Source of the DNA: an uncultured Lentisphaerota bacterium
GTDB taxonomy: Bacteria; Verrucomicrobiota; Lentisphaeria; Oligosphaerales; CAITYL01
DNA: 64,000 bases
Assembly: GCA_903921725.1 (NCBI GenBank)
Contig: CAIXRA010000040.1
Span: 97,664 to 161,663 of the forward strand
Direction of reading: 5' to 3'
Shown in pieces: positions 37,489 through 46,207 of the stretch. Both the position numbers and the translations under genes were made by a program. The notes beneath the pieces were generated by a model. The model was given only the letters and a program-made list of their open reading frames with translations. It made no database searches and had not been told where the DNA came from. Position 1 is the first letter of the stretch; every line of letters begins with the position of its first letter.

Positions 37489-39705
37489 ATGGCCGCCAAG
37501 ACGAAATCCGCAACGCGCAACGCGAAACGCCCCGCCGCCGCCGGCTCCATCACCCTGCCCGCCGAAGTCGGCGAGGAAAAGATGGTCGTCCAGCTCGCCA
37601 AAAAATGGGGCGCCGACGCCATCCGCGACTCCGACGGCACCGAGCTCTCCCAGGAAATGCTCGACCTCGGGCTCGAAGTCTACTCCACCACCTGCCTCGT
37701 CCGCGCCGAACAGACCTACCCGCGCAAGCACATGGACCAGCTCCCGCAGAAATTCCTGATGTCCGACCCCGTCACCGCCGCCTCCGCCAAGCTCGTCATC
37801 GACCCGATGGCCGGCTTCTACCGCGAGAAGTACGTCATCGACGCCAAGCACGACGCGAAGAAGTACTGGGAAGTCATCGACCGCACCACCGGCGAGCTCG
37901 TCCCCGCCTCGAAGTGGAGCCTGGACAAGAAGAGCGGCAAGGTCACAGTCACCGGCGCCGTCCCGTTCCACGTCTATACCGTCAACTTCCTCGTGTTCCA
38001 GATCTGGGACACGACCTCCATGTACAACCACCTCACCAACAACTGGAACAAGCCGCACGTCATCAGCGTGGACCCCTACCACAAGGAATGCTGGAACCAC
38101 CTGATGAAGTTCTACGACCAGTACCTGGAGAACCACCCGCAGACCGACGTCGTGCGCCTCACCACGCTTGCCTACCATTTCGCGGTGGACTCCGACCAGG
38201 CCTCCGTGGACAAGTTCCGCGACTGGACCGGCTACCAGGACACCATCAGCGTACTCGCGCTTGAGGATTTCGCCAAGGAATACGGCTACCGCCTCCGCGG
38301 CGAGGACTTCGTGGACCAGGGCTACTACAACGCCGCCTGCCGCGTCCCCTCCAAGGGCTACCTCGACTGGATGGAGTTCATCCACCGCTTCGTCGTCAAG
38401 TTCGGCAAGGCGCTCGTGGACAAGGCGCACAAGGCCGGCAAGAAGACCGCCATCTTCTGGGGCGACCACTGGATCGGCGTCGAACCGTACCAGCCCGGCT
38501 TCCTCAAAATGGGCATCGACATCCATGTCGGCGCCGCCGAGGACGGCGTGGCCCTCCGCCGCATCTCCGACACCCCGGGCGGCCTGGTCAAGGAACTCCG
38601 CCTCTACCCGTACTTCTTCCCCGACGTCTTCCGCGAGGGCGGCGACCCGCTCGGCGAATCGCTCTCCAACTGGATCAAGATCCGCCGCGCCCTCATGCGC
38701 AAGCCGGTCGACCGCCTCGGCTACGGCGGCTACCTCAACCTCGCGCTGAAATTCCCGAAGTTCGTCGAACATGTCGGCGAACTCTGCGAGGAGTTCCGCA
38801 CCTTCAAGACCAACTCCGGCGGCGGCGAGTCGCGCAAAGCCCCCATCAAGGTCGCCGTGCTCAACTGCTGGGGCACCTGGAAGGCGTGGATCAACAGCTT
38901 CGGCGCGCCCCAGAAATTCCTGGTCAAACGCCCCGACGTCATCCAGGTCGCCGGAACCAACCTCCTCGAATGCCTCTCCGGACTGCCGGTCGAGGTCGAT
39001 TTCATCCGTTTCGCCGACATCGAGAAAAACGGCATCCCCAAGGACGTCGATGTGATCATCAACGACGGCGACGCCGAAACCGCCTGGTCCGGCGGCCGCT
39101 GGTGGGCGAACCCCAAGGTCGCCGCCGAAATCCGCCGCTTCATCCACAACGGCGGCGGCTTCATCGGTTGCCGCGGCCCGACCGCGCACCAGCACCAAGG
39201 CCGCTATTTCCAGCTCTCCGACGTCATGGGCGTCGACAAGGAGGTCGGCAACACCCTCCAGTCCGCCACCGTCAAGGCCGACGTCGTCAAGACGCACTTC
39301 ATCACCGAGGACCTCGAAGGCAAGGCCGACTTCGGCACCAACGAGACCTTCGTCTACGTCTGCGACCCCGCGACCCAGCTCCTGGCCGTCAACGGCCTGC
39401 ACGTCATGGCCGCCGCCAAGCCGTTCGGCAAGGGACGCTCCGTCTTCTTCGGCGCCCTGCCCTATGACCTGACCAACGCCCGCCTCCTCCAGCGCGCCAT
39501 CTTCTGGGCCGCCGGCAAGGAGAAGGAACTCAAGAAATGGTTCTGCGAAAACCCGCTGACCGACTGCGCCTACTACCCGAAAACCGGAAAGTTCGTCGTC
39601 GTCAACAACAGCGAAAAACCGCAGACCACCATCATCTACAACGGCAAAGGCCAGGCCGCCAAGGTCACCCTCGACGCCTACGCCAGCATCTGGGGCGAGG
39701 CGTGA
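37489..39705 (+). CDS. 1,3-beta-galactosyl-N-acetylhexosamine phosphorylase (GH112)
   Basis: A 738-residue cytoplasmic enzyme that phosphorolyses galacto-N-biose and lacto-N-biose to galactose-1-phosphate and N-acetylhexosamine. It aligns by eye along the whole length with bifidobacterial LnpA: WGADAIRDSDGTEL, KYWEVIDRTTGE, MYNHLTNNW, NHPQTDVVRLTT, RLRGEDFVDQGYYN, WGDHWIGVEPY (Asp326, at the place of the proposed proton donor) and MGYGGYL-like LGYGGYLNLALKFPKFV. A glutamine amidotransferase-like domain follows (about 450-650). The N-terminal 20 residues are an Ala/Lys-rich extension. The ATG at 37489 has GAGG nine bases before. A sulfatase gene follows, suggesting use of mucin or host glycans. 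Confidence 0.93.
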   Translation: MAAKTKSATRNAKRPAAAGSITLPAEVGEEKMVVQLAKKWGADAIRDSDGTELSQEMLDLGLEVYSTTCLVRAEQTYPRKHMDQLPQKFLMSDPVTAASAKLVIDPMAGFYREKYVIDAKHDAKKYWEVIDRTTGELVPASKWSLDKKSGKVTVTGAVPFHVYTVNFLVFQIWDTTSMYNHLTNNWNKPHVISVDPYHKECWNHLMKFYDQYLENHPQTDVVRLTTLAYHFAVDSDQASVDKFRDWTGYQDTISVLALEDFAKEYGYRLRGEDFVDQGYYNAACRVPSKGYLDWMEFIHRFVVKFGKALVDKAHKAGKKTAIFWGDHWIGVEPYQPGFLKMGIDIHVGAAEDGVALRRISDTPGGLVKELRLYPYFFPDVFREGGDPLGESLSNWIKIRRALMRKPVDRLGYGGYLNLALKFPKFVEHVGELCEEFRTFKTNSGGGESRKAPIKVAVLNCWGTWKAWINSFGAPQKFLVKRPDVIQVAGTNLLECLSGLPVEVDFIRFADIEKNGIPKDVDVIINDGDAETAWSGGRWWANPKVAAEIRRFIHNGGGFIGCRGPTAHQHQGRYFQLSDVMGVDKEVGNTLQSATVKADVVKTHFITEDLEGKADFGTNETFVYVCDPATQLLAVNGLHVMAAAKPFGKGRSVFFGALPYDLTNARLLQRAIFWAAGKEKELKKWFCENPLTDCAYYPKTGKFVVVNNSEKPQTTIIYNGKGQAAKVTLDAYASIWGEA

Positions 39706-39804
39706 GTCCGCGCCAACCCGTGCAATCTGCGGTAAAACGGAGCGTTTCATCCTGACCGGTTATGACCGGGCACGATGGCGGAACCCGAACAAGGAGCCGA
39801 TTCC

Positions 39805-41175
39805 ATGAAGCAGCCGTCCACACACCGCCTGTTCGGCACATTTGCCGCCGCCACCGCTCTCTCCGCCACCCTGCCCGAGATATGCGCGCACGCCGCACCC
39901 GCCGCCCAAAAACCGAACATCATCTTCATCCTCGCCGACGACATGGGCTACGGCGATCTCGGCTGTTACGGCCAGAAAAAGATCCGTACGCCGAATCTGG
40001 ACCGCATGGCCGCGGAGGGGATGCGCTTCACCCAGGCCTACTCCGGCACCTCCGTCTGCGCCCCCGCGCGCTGCTCGCTGATGACCGGGCTGCACACCGG
40101 CCACGCCTGGATCCGGGCCAACAAGGAACTCCCCGGCGAAGGCCAGACCCCGCTGCCGCCCGACACCCTCACCGTCGCCGGCCTGCTGAAGGGCTCCGGC
40201 TACGCCACCGCCTGCATCGGCAAGTGGGGCCTGGGCTTCATCGGCACCTCCGGCGACCCGCTGAAGAACGGGTTCGACCATTTCTTCGGCTACAACTGCC
40301 AGCGCCAGGCGCACAGCTATTACCCCGACCACCTCTGGCGCGACGACGAACGCGTCCCGCTGGACGGCAAGACCTACAGCCACGACCTGATGACCGCCGA
40401 CGCGCTCCAGTGGGTGAAGGCGCAGAAGGACAAGCCGTTCTTCCTCTACCTCGCTTACACGGCCCCGCATGAGACAATCGCGGTTCCGGAGCTGGAGCCG
40501 TACGTGAAAGATCTGCCCTGGAAGCCGCACCAGAAAACCTACGCCTCCATCATCTCCCGGATGGACCGCGATGTCGGCCGGCTCCGTGACTTGATTAAGG
40601 AACTCGGCCTCGAACCGAACACGCTCGTCATCTTCGCCAGCGACAACGGCCAGGACGGCGCCGACGCGAAATTCTTCGACAGCAACGGCGGCCTGCGTGA
40701 CACCAAACGCAGCATGTACGAAGGCGGTATCCGCGAACCGTTCATCGCCTGCTGGCCGGGCAAGGTCAAGCCCGGAACCGTCGAGAAAACCCCGGTCGCC
40801 TTCTGGGACTTCCTGCCGACCGCCGCCGAACTGGCGGGCGCAAAGATCCCGGCGGGGCGGAAGACCGACGGTCTCTCCGTCGCCGGACTCCTGCGCGGCG
40901 GACCGGCCCCCAAGCGCGAGTACCTCTACTGGGAACTGCACGAGGGCCGCTTCATCCAGGCCCTCCGCCAGGGCGACTGGAAAGTGGTGCGAAACGGCCC
41001 CAACGCCGCCCCCGAACTCTACAACCTCGCCGACGACCCGCAGGAAAAGAAAAACCTCGCCGACGAACAGCCCGACCGCGTCACGGCGCTCGCGAAGCTG
41101 ATGCGCGAGGCCCGCACGGATTCCGAACTCTGGCCGGTGAAGGCCGGCAAGCCCGCCGCCAAGAAAAAAGGCTGA
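39805..41175 (+). CDS. Exported sulfatase (arylsulfatase family)
   Basis: A 456-residue periplasmic or secreted sulfatase. After a signal peptide (ending near ICAHA) come IIFILADDMGYGDLG with the metal-binding Asp pair (45-46) and the maturation motif CAPAR (Cys85-Arg89), where Cys85 would be converted to formylglycine by a separate anaerobic enzyme not encoded here. Further motifs are GKWGLG, DNGQDG and a C-terminal YWELHEGRFIQALRQGDWK. It removes sulfate esters from glycans. AAGGAG lies nine bases before the chosen ATG. Placed right after the GH112 phosphorylase, it suggests sulfated mucin O-glycans as substrate (inference). Confidence 0.93.
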   Translation: MKQPSTHRLFGTFAAATALSATLPEICAHAAPAAQKPNIIFILADDMGYGDLGCYGQKKIRTPNLDRMAAEGMRFTQAYSGTSVCAPARCSLMTGLHTGHAWIRANKELPGEGQTPLPPDTLTVAGLLKGSGYATACIGKWGLGFIGTSGDPLKNGFDHFFGYNCQRQAHSYYPDHLWRDDERVPLDGKTYSHDLMTADALQWVKAQKDKPFFLYLAYTAPHETIAVPELEPYVKDLPWKPHQKTYASIISRMDRDVGRLRDLIKELGLEPNTLVIFASDNGQDGADAKFFDSNGGLRDTKRSMYEGGIREPFIACWPGKVKPGTVEKTPVAFWDFLPTAAELAGAKIPAGRKTDGLSVAGLLRGGPAPKREYLYWELHEGRFIQALRQGDWKVVRNGPNAAPELYNLADDPQEKKNLADEQPDRVTALAKLMREARTDSELWPVKAGKPAAKKKG

Positions 41176-41283
41176 ACCCGGCCCGCCTGGCACATGATTT
41201 GAAACGCAAAGGCGCGAAGGCGCAAAGGGCGGCGAACGCTCAAGCCGGACGGACGGGAGTAACAGAGACGGGAGTGGTTCATG

Positions 41284-41333
41284 CGACGGGAGCGCGGGCG
41301 TCCCGCCCGCTTGTACCGCTGCATCTGCCCGGC
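41284..41333 (-). repeat. GC-rich palindromic repeat, intergenic copy 1
   Basis: A 50-base element whose first 28 bases (CGACGGGAGCGCGGGCGTCC...) match the reverse complement of the repeat found three times in mtaB (46568-46797). It has the same length as the copy at 44220. It sits 20 bases before the start of the double-secretin gene. Confidence 0.6.
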
Positions 41334-41353
41334 AAATGAAACGGAGCAACCGA

Positions 41354-44146
41354 ATGACCATCCGCACGCATCGCCTCCGGTTTTCCTTCCCCGCCGCCGT
41401 CCTCGCCGGACTGGCCCTCGCCTGCGCTTGGGGCTGCGCCAAGCTCCAGACCGCTGCGGACGCCGCAACGCCCGTTAGCGCAACGAGTGCGCCGGCGGCA
41501 CGGCTGGACCGCATTGTCTTTCCCAAGCTTTCGTTTGATGAGATCCCCTCCGGCGAAGCGTTCTGCCGCATCCAGCAACTTGCCGCCGAACAGGATCCAG
41601 CCGGCGGCCCGGTTGGATTCCTGCTCTGCAATCCACCATCCGCGGCGGCGGCGGAAAAAGTCGGAACGGCCGAAAGCAATCACGAGCCTGGACACGCCAT
41701 GCCGCGTCCTGTCGGCAACCGCCCGGTTTCTTTGAACATGGAACAGGTGCCGTTGAACGACGCCATCCATTACCTTTGCATGAGCGCGGATCTGGACTGG
41801 CGGCAGTACGGCGACCTGGTTGCCATAGAATCCTACACCCTCAATCTGCGGAAAATGACCACGCGCATCATCCCCATGTCCAAGGAGGAGCTTGCCTGGT
41901 ACTTGGACCAGCCCGTAATTTCCAAGACCGTGTCTGCGTTGTGCGTGGATCAACAGCCTGCAGCAGCCGATAAAACCGCCGCCAAACCGGTAGACACAAG
42001 CCCGGAACGCCTGATGAAAATGCTGGAGTCGTACGGCGTCCGCTTCCCGCCCGGCTCCAAGGTGTCGTACTCCGAATCCGACGGCCTGCTCTTCGTCACC
42101 CTGCCGGCAACGGAACAGCGCAAGGTAACCTGCGTTTTCACCACGATCTGCCCGGATCCCGAACAGGTGATGGTCGGAACCAGAATCGTCCGGGCTTCGG
42201 CGGCGGTACTGGCGAAGTTGGGCGTCGATCCCCGCGCCGCCATGTCCGACTGGGGGAAATTGACGGTCGCCCCCGAGGTGGAGACGCTCGCCGGAGGCTC
42301 GATCGTTGCCATGAGCGGAAACGAGGCCTGCCTGGAGTCGGTGAGCAAGGAGTATTTCCCGTGGGAATACGAGATCATCCCCATTACAGACGGCATCTAT
42401 CCGGAAATCCCCACGCCCCAAATCACCATCACCCCCGACACCACCGACCAGAAAAGCGCAAGCCCCCCGGCCAAAACCGGCGACGGCAAGGAAATCACGG
42501 TCAAGCTCAAGATCGAGGACTCCCGCCCGCCGCTGCATGTCATCGGACACTCCACCACTCCCCGCTTCGGCGATCCGACCAACCTGGGGTACACCATGCG
42601 CCCCATCCCGCAGGTCCGGGACAACGTTGTGATCAACTTGAAGGGGTTCCCCGAGTATTGTGGCTTGGACGGTTTCACCGCGCCGCCTTACGCCCCGGTG
42701 GAGAAAATGCCGCGGGTGTTCACATTGAAAAATGAAACCGCATTCGAACTGAACGACGGCGCCACCCAGTGCCTGAACCGCAAACGCATCACCGATGCCA
42801 ACGGCGGGGAAGCCTGGATCCTCACCCTCGCCACGGCGCGGCTGCTGAACCTCAACGGGGAAGTGATGCGGCATGATCGCCTTCGGGATTCCGACTGGGC
42901 GCTGCCGTCCGCGACGCCCGTCCTGTCGGCGGTTGATCACGCCACGCCCGCGCTCGCCGCCCGCCTGCGAACCGTCGTCGCCTGCAACCGTGGACCGGCG
43001 GGCGACTACCCGGCGTTCCTGCAAAAACTGTTCCAGGAGAACGGGATCGCGCTTGTCCTGCCGCCCGGCGGCGCATCCGCGCTGCCCGCCGAAGTCGGGG
43101 TGTACGGCCGTTTCCGGCTCGGCGACCTGCTCGGCTATTACCTGATGAGCACCGGCCTGGGCGCCTCGGAACAAGAGGGCCGGATCTTCGTCGCCAAACA
43201 CCCCGTCCGGCACTGGGAGATCCAGGTCGGCTCCAGCGCCCTGACGGCCCTTCTCATGAATTTGTCCGACCATAATGATCCGTATTCCCCCGACGCCCTC
43301 CGCGCGGGATTTCCGCTGGATCCAGACACCAAGCTTGCATACGATGCGGCGACCGGCAAACTCGTCATCGACGGCCCGGAACAGGATGTCCCCGGACAGA
43401 TCGCCGCACTGCTGGACGCGTTTCCCTCCAACACGAAGCAAGTCGAAGTCAGCCTTGAAGCCGTGGAGATCCCGCGCCGGGAGCTGCTGGCGCTGGCGGC
43501 GAAGAACGGCTTCGCCGCGGCGGACGCGCTCGGCAACGGCGGCGTGCTCCCGCTCCGGCTCGCGGAGCTGGTGCGCTGTTCGCCCAAGGCCCGGATTGTC
43601 ACTTCGCTCTCCGGCATGGCGATGTCCGGCAACGAATCCACCGTGGAGGATCTGCACAAGGAATATTTCCCGACCGAATGGGAGCCGGTCCAACAATCAA
43701 GCGCCGACAACGGAGGAATTGAAACCGTCCCCGAGAGCCCGCGCTTCGGCGACCCGACCAACATCGGCACCATCCTGCGCTTCATCCCGCAGGTCCGCGA
43801 CCAATCCATCATCCACCTCAAATTGGGCTTGGAAAAAACAGCGTTTGAAGGCTGGCGGGAATCGTTCGGGTGCATCGAGCTCAACGGCAAGGTCGGCCCC
43901 CAGTCGCGGGCTTACATGCCGGGCATCGCCTCCCTCACGGTGGAAACTGAGCTTGAATTGACCGACGGCGCCACCGTCCAGCTCGCACGGGTGCAGGGCA
44001 GGAAGCTTGCGGGCTCGAAAAGCCAGTCGTTCTTCGGCCCGGACAACATCTTCAAGCCCGGCGCCAAGCTCGGCGAGGAGCGCGACCTCTTCCTGTTCAT
44101 CACCGCGCGCCTGCTCAACCCCGACGGCACACCGGCGGGGAAATGA
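41354..44146 (+). CDS. Exported protein with two tandem secretin-type modules
   Basis: A 930-residue envelope protein with a signal peptide and a possible lipobox ending ACAWGC. Residues about 45-150 have a secretin N-domain pattern (VSLNMEQVPLNDAIHYL). Two C-terminal modules follow. Module A runs about 235-505 and has MSGNEACLESVSKEYFP (from 320), PRFGDPTN (about 402), PQVRDNVVINLK and TARLLNLNG. Module B runs about 695-930 and has MSGNESTVEDLHKEYFP (from 757), PRFGDPTN (about 796), PQVRDQSIIHLK and FITARLLNPDGTP. These match the strand pattern and the LIFVTARLVNPDG-like end of verrucomicrobial type IV pilus secretins. A second N-domain-like region lies between them (about 540-690). The ATG at 41354 has GGAG seven bases before it. 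Confidence 0.75.
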   Translation: MTIRTHRLRFSFPAAVLAGLALACAWGCAKLQTAADAATPVSATSAPAARLDRIVFPKLSFDEIPSGEAFCRIQQLAAEQDPAGGPVGFLLCNPPSAAAAEKVGTAESNHEPGHAMPRPVGNRPVSLNMEQVPLNDAIHYLCMSADLDWRQYGDLVAIESYTLNLRKMTTRIIPMSKEELAWYLDQPVISKTVSALCVDQQPAAADKTAAKPVDTSPERLMKMLESYGVRFPPGSKVSYSESDGLLFVTLPATEQRKVTCVFTTICPDPEQVMVGTRIVRASAAVLAKLGVDPRAAMSDWGKLTVAPEVETLAGGSIVAMSGNEACLESVSKEYFPWEYEIIPITDGIYPEIPTPQITITPDTTDQKSASPPAKTGDGKEITVKLKIEDSRPPLHVIGHSTTPRFGDPTNLGYTMRPIPQVRDNVVINLKGFPEYCGLDGFTAPPYAPVEKMPRVFTLKNETAFELNDGATQCLNRKRITDANGGEAWILTLATARLLNLNGEVMRHDRLRDSDWALPSATPVLSAVDHATPALAARLRTVVACNRGPAGDYPAFLQKLFQENGIALVLPPGGASALPAEVGVYGRFRLGDLLGYYLMSTGLGASEQEGRIFVAKHPVRHWEIQVGSSALTALLMNLSDHNDPYSPDALRAGFPLDPDTKLAYDAATGKLVIDGPEQDVPGQIAALLDAFPSNTKQVEVSLEAVEIPRRELLALAAKNGFAAADALGNGGVLPLRLAELVRCSPKARIVTSLSGMAMSGNESTVEDLHKEYFPTEWEPVQQSSADNGGIETVPESPRFGDPTNIGTILRFIPQVRDQSIIHLKLGLEKTAFEGWRESFGCIELNGKVGPQSRAYMPGIASLTVETELELTDGATVQLARVQGRKLAGSKSQSFFGPDNIFKPGAKLGEERDLFLFITARLLNPDGTPAGK

Positions 44147-44219
44147 AACCATTTTCCAGCAGAGGCGCAGAGGCGGACGACCACAAAATCACGCAAGATG
44201 GGCGCAAGATAGGCGGCAG

Positions 44220-44269
44220 CGACGGGAGCGTGGGCACCCCGCCCGCTTTCGACGGGCATCTTGCCCGGC
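44220..44269 (-). repeat. GC-rich palindromic repeat, intergenic copy 2
   Basis: A 50-base relative of the element at 41284 with identical length and about 80% identity by eye (CGACGGGAGCGTGGGCACCC at its start). It lies in the 226-base gap between the double-secretin and M15 genes, together with a CTGCGGAATCTGCGG direct repeat near 44315. Confidence 0.55.
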
Positions 44270-44372
44270 CAGTGTGTTTCCGCGAAGACGCGGGCGCCCG
44301 AGTGCCTGTTCAATCTGCGGAATCTGCGGATCAAAATACCTGGAGAGCCTCTCCGTGACGGGTGAACAATCC

Positions 44373-44852
44373 ATGCTTGAATGGGAGTGCCCAGCCGACG
44401 GCCTCCACCCGCTGCTGCGTCCCGCGCTGGAGGCGGCCGCGGCGGCCTACCGCCGGGCGGCCGGCGGCACCCTGCGCGTGACCTCCGGCCGGCGCACGCT
44501 GCGGCGGCAGGCGGAACTGATGGCGGGGATGAGCGACGCGCAGCTCCGCGCCCTCTACGCCCGCAACGGCACGCCGGATTACGTCGCGGCCCTGACGGCC
44601 GCGCGCGCCGCGAACGGCGCACTGGATGCGGAAACCGCCTACGCCATCCTCCGCAACCGCAGGGAAGGCTATATCTCCGCGCACCTCTCCGGTGCTGCCG
44701 CGGACCTCGCGACGGACGGCGTCGCGGATCTCCCGCTGCTCAAGAAACTCCTCGACGCCAACGGCTTCGACACGCTCGACGAACGCGACGCCGGCCTCCC
44801 CTGCCTCCACTGCCGCCTCCGCGCCGCCCCCACCGCAATCGTCCGGGAGTAA
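44373..44852 (+). CDS. M15-family peptidase (D-Ala-D-Ala carboxypeptidase/endolysin-like)
   Basis: A 159-residue protein without signal peptide. It has LRVTSGRRT near residue 35 and the zinc motif SxHxxGxAxD as SAHLSGAAADLATDG, with a late histidine in CLHCRL as third ligand. This is the pattern of peptidase M15, which cleaves D-Ala-D-Ala or cell-wall cross-links. The position of the last ligand is unusual (HC, not WxH). A GTG at 44355, in frame and seven bases after GGAGAG, could be the true start, adding six residues. A small cytoplasmic M15 may be an orphan phage endolysin relic. Confidence 0.72.
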   Translation: MLEWECPADGLHPLLRPALEAAAAAYRRAAGGTLRVTSGRRTLRRQAELMAGMSDAQLRALYARNGTPDYVAALTAARAANGALDAETAYAILRNRREGYISAHLSGAAADLATDGVADLPLLKKLLDANGFDTLDERDAGLPCLHCRLRAAPTAIVRE

Positions 44853-45049
44853 TCCCCGCTGCCCTGCGGGGGTTTCTGCCTCTAAAATCGAAACTCGTCA
44901 TTCAAAAATCAAATATCCGCTTACATCCCCGGCCCACCCAACGGTTGTGCCGGAACGATTCCTCCGGATGGATTCGCTGGCGGGAGAGGGTAAAGTACGC
45001 ACTGTCTGCATGAGCCGACGCCATGCACCCCACCCGACGGAGCCGTTCC

Positions 45050-46207
45050 ATGACCGCAAGCAAGAACATGATTTCGCAGATGAGGCTGGTCTCGTACGGC
45101 TTCATGCTGCTCGTCTTCATCCTGGCCGCCTGGCTGCACCTGGCGACGCCGATCCTGGTGGCGCTCTTCGGCATGTTCGCGCTGAAGATGTTGCATGTCT
45201 CGCCGTGCATGCCGAAATGGTCGGTGGTGCTGCTCTTCCTGCTGCTCGTCTCCGGCGTCGGCTACGGGCTCGGACGCTTCACCCAGGAAACGGTGAAGAA
45301 CCTGCCGAAGATCGCCGAGAAATCCGTGCCGCAGCTCATCGACTGGGCGCGGGAGCGCGGCATCGACCTGCCGGCCCTGCTCGACAGCACCCCGGACGGC
45401 GACAGCGGTGCCAGGCCAAGCACCCCGGTGGAAATCCGCGCAACAACTCCCGACGCGCACATGAACGCCGCGCCGGAACCCGTCTCGCAGGGACTCAGTG
45501 ATTACAAGGAGATGAAGCGCTATCTGATTGACCAGGCCAGGGAAAAGGCCTATTTCCTCGCCGGACTGCTACGGACAGCCTCGCTGCAGATCATCTTCTT
45601 CATCGTCGGCATCGTGGTCGCGGTCAGCATCTTCCTCAGCCCGCGCACCGAACTTGACCGCCACGAGGACGCCGTCCCCGAAAACCTCTACGCGCTGTTC
45701 TGCGACACCGTGGCGGAACGGTTCGCCCTGCTGTTCGGGAGTTTCCGCATCGTGATGGGTGCCCAGCTGGCAATTTCCCTCATCAACACGGTGCTGACGG
45801 CGGGGTTCGTGCTGGCCGTCGGCATGCCCCACCCCGTAATCATCATCGGCGTCACCTTCCTCTGCGGCCTGCTGCCGGTGATTGGCAACCTGATCAGCAA
45901 CACGGTCATCGTGGCCATCGGCCTGACCGTCTCCCCGGCGATGGCGGCGGGCGCGCTGGCGTTCCTAGTGGCCATCCACAAGCTTGAATATTTCCTGAAC
46001 AGCCGGATCATCGGCTCGCGCATCCGCAACCCGATGTGGCTGATGCTGCTGAGCCTGATCCTCGGCGAGAAACTCATGGGCATCCCCGGCATGATCCTCG
46101 CCCCCATCCTGCTGCACTATGTGAAGTCGGAAATGTCACGCCTCAAGCTCCCCAAGGACGCCGCCGCCGCGCCCGCCGCCCCGGCAGCGGGGGATTCCAC
46201 CCCGTGA
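45050..46207 (+). CDS. AI-2E-family (PerM/TqsA-like) membrane permease
   Basis: A 385-residue inner-membrane protein with about seven to eight helices in the AI-2E arrangement: two N-terminal hairpins (YGFMLLVFILAAWLHL; WSVVLLFLLLVSGVGYGL), a long periplasmic or cytoplasmic segment (about 80-165) and a C-terminal bundle containing ISLINTVLTAGFVLAVG and GLLPVIGNLISNTVIVAIGL. Family members export small molecules or act as Na+/H+ antiporters; the substrate here is unknown. The ATG at 45050 has CGGAG seven bases upstream and is preferred to the ATG at 45023. The stop overlaps the mtaB GTG start by 4 bases. Confidence 0.87.
   Translation: MTASKNMISQMRLVSYGFMLLVFILAAWLHLATPILVALFGMFALKMLHVSPCMPKWSVVLLFLLLVSGVGYGLGRFTQETVKNLPKIAEKSVPQLIDWARERGIDLPALLDSTPDGDSGARPSTPVEIRATTPDAHMNAAPEPVSQGLSDYKEMKRYLIDQAREKAYFLAGLLRTASLQIIFFIVGIVVAVSIFLSPRTELDRHEDAVPENLYALFCDTVAERFALLFGSFRIVMGAQLAISLINTVLTAGFVLAVGMPHPVIIIGVTFLCGLLPVIGNLISNTVIVAIGLTVSPAMAAGALAFLVAIHKLEYFLNSRIIGSRIRNPMWLMLLSLILGEKLMGIPGMILAPILLHYVKSEMSRLKLPKDAAAAPAAPAAGDSTP

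Noticed and set aside
37249..39750. An 833-codon open frame antisense to the GH112 gene
   Set aside because: It mirrors the third-position GC bias of the sense gene, is Val/Gly/Asp-rich with no family pattern, and the sense strand matches GH112 throughout.
41279..43696. An 805-codon antisense open frame within the double-secretin gene
   Set aside because: Arg/Gly/Asp-rich composition without motifs; the sense frame has a signal peptide and internally repeated domains.
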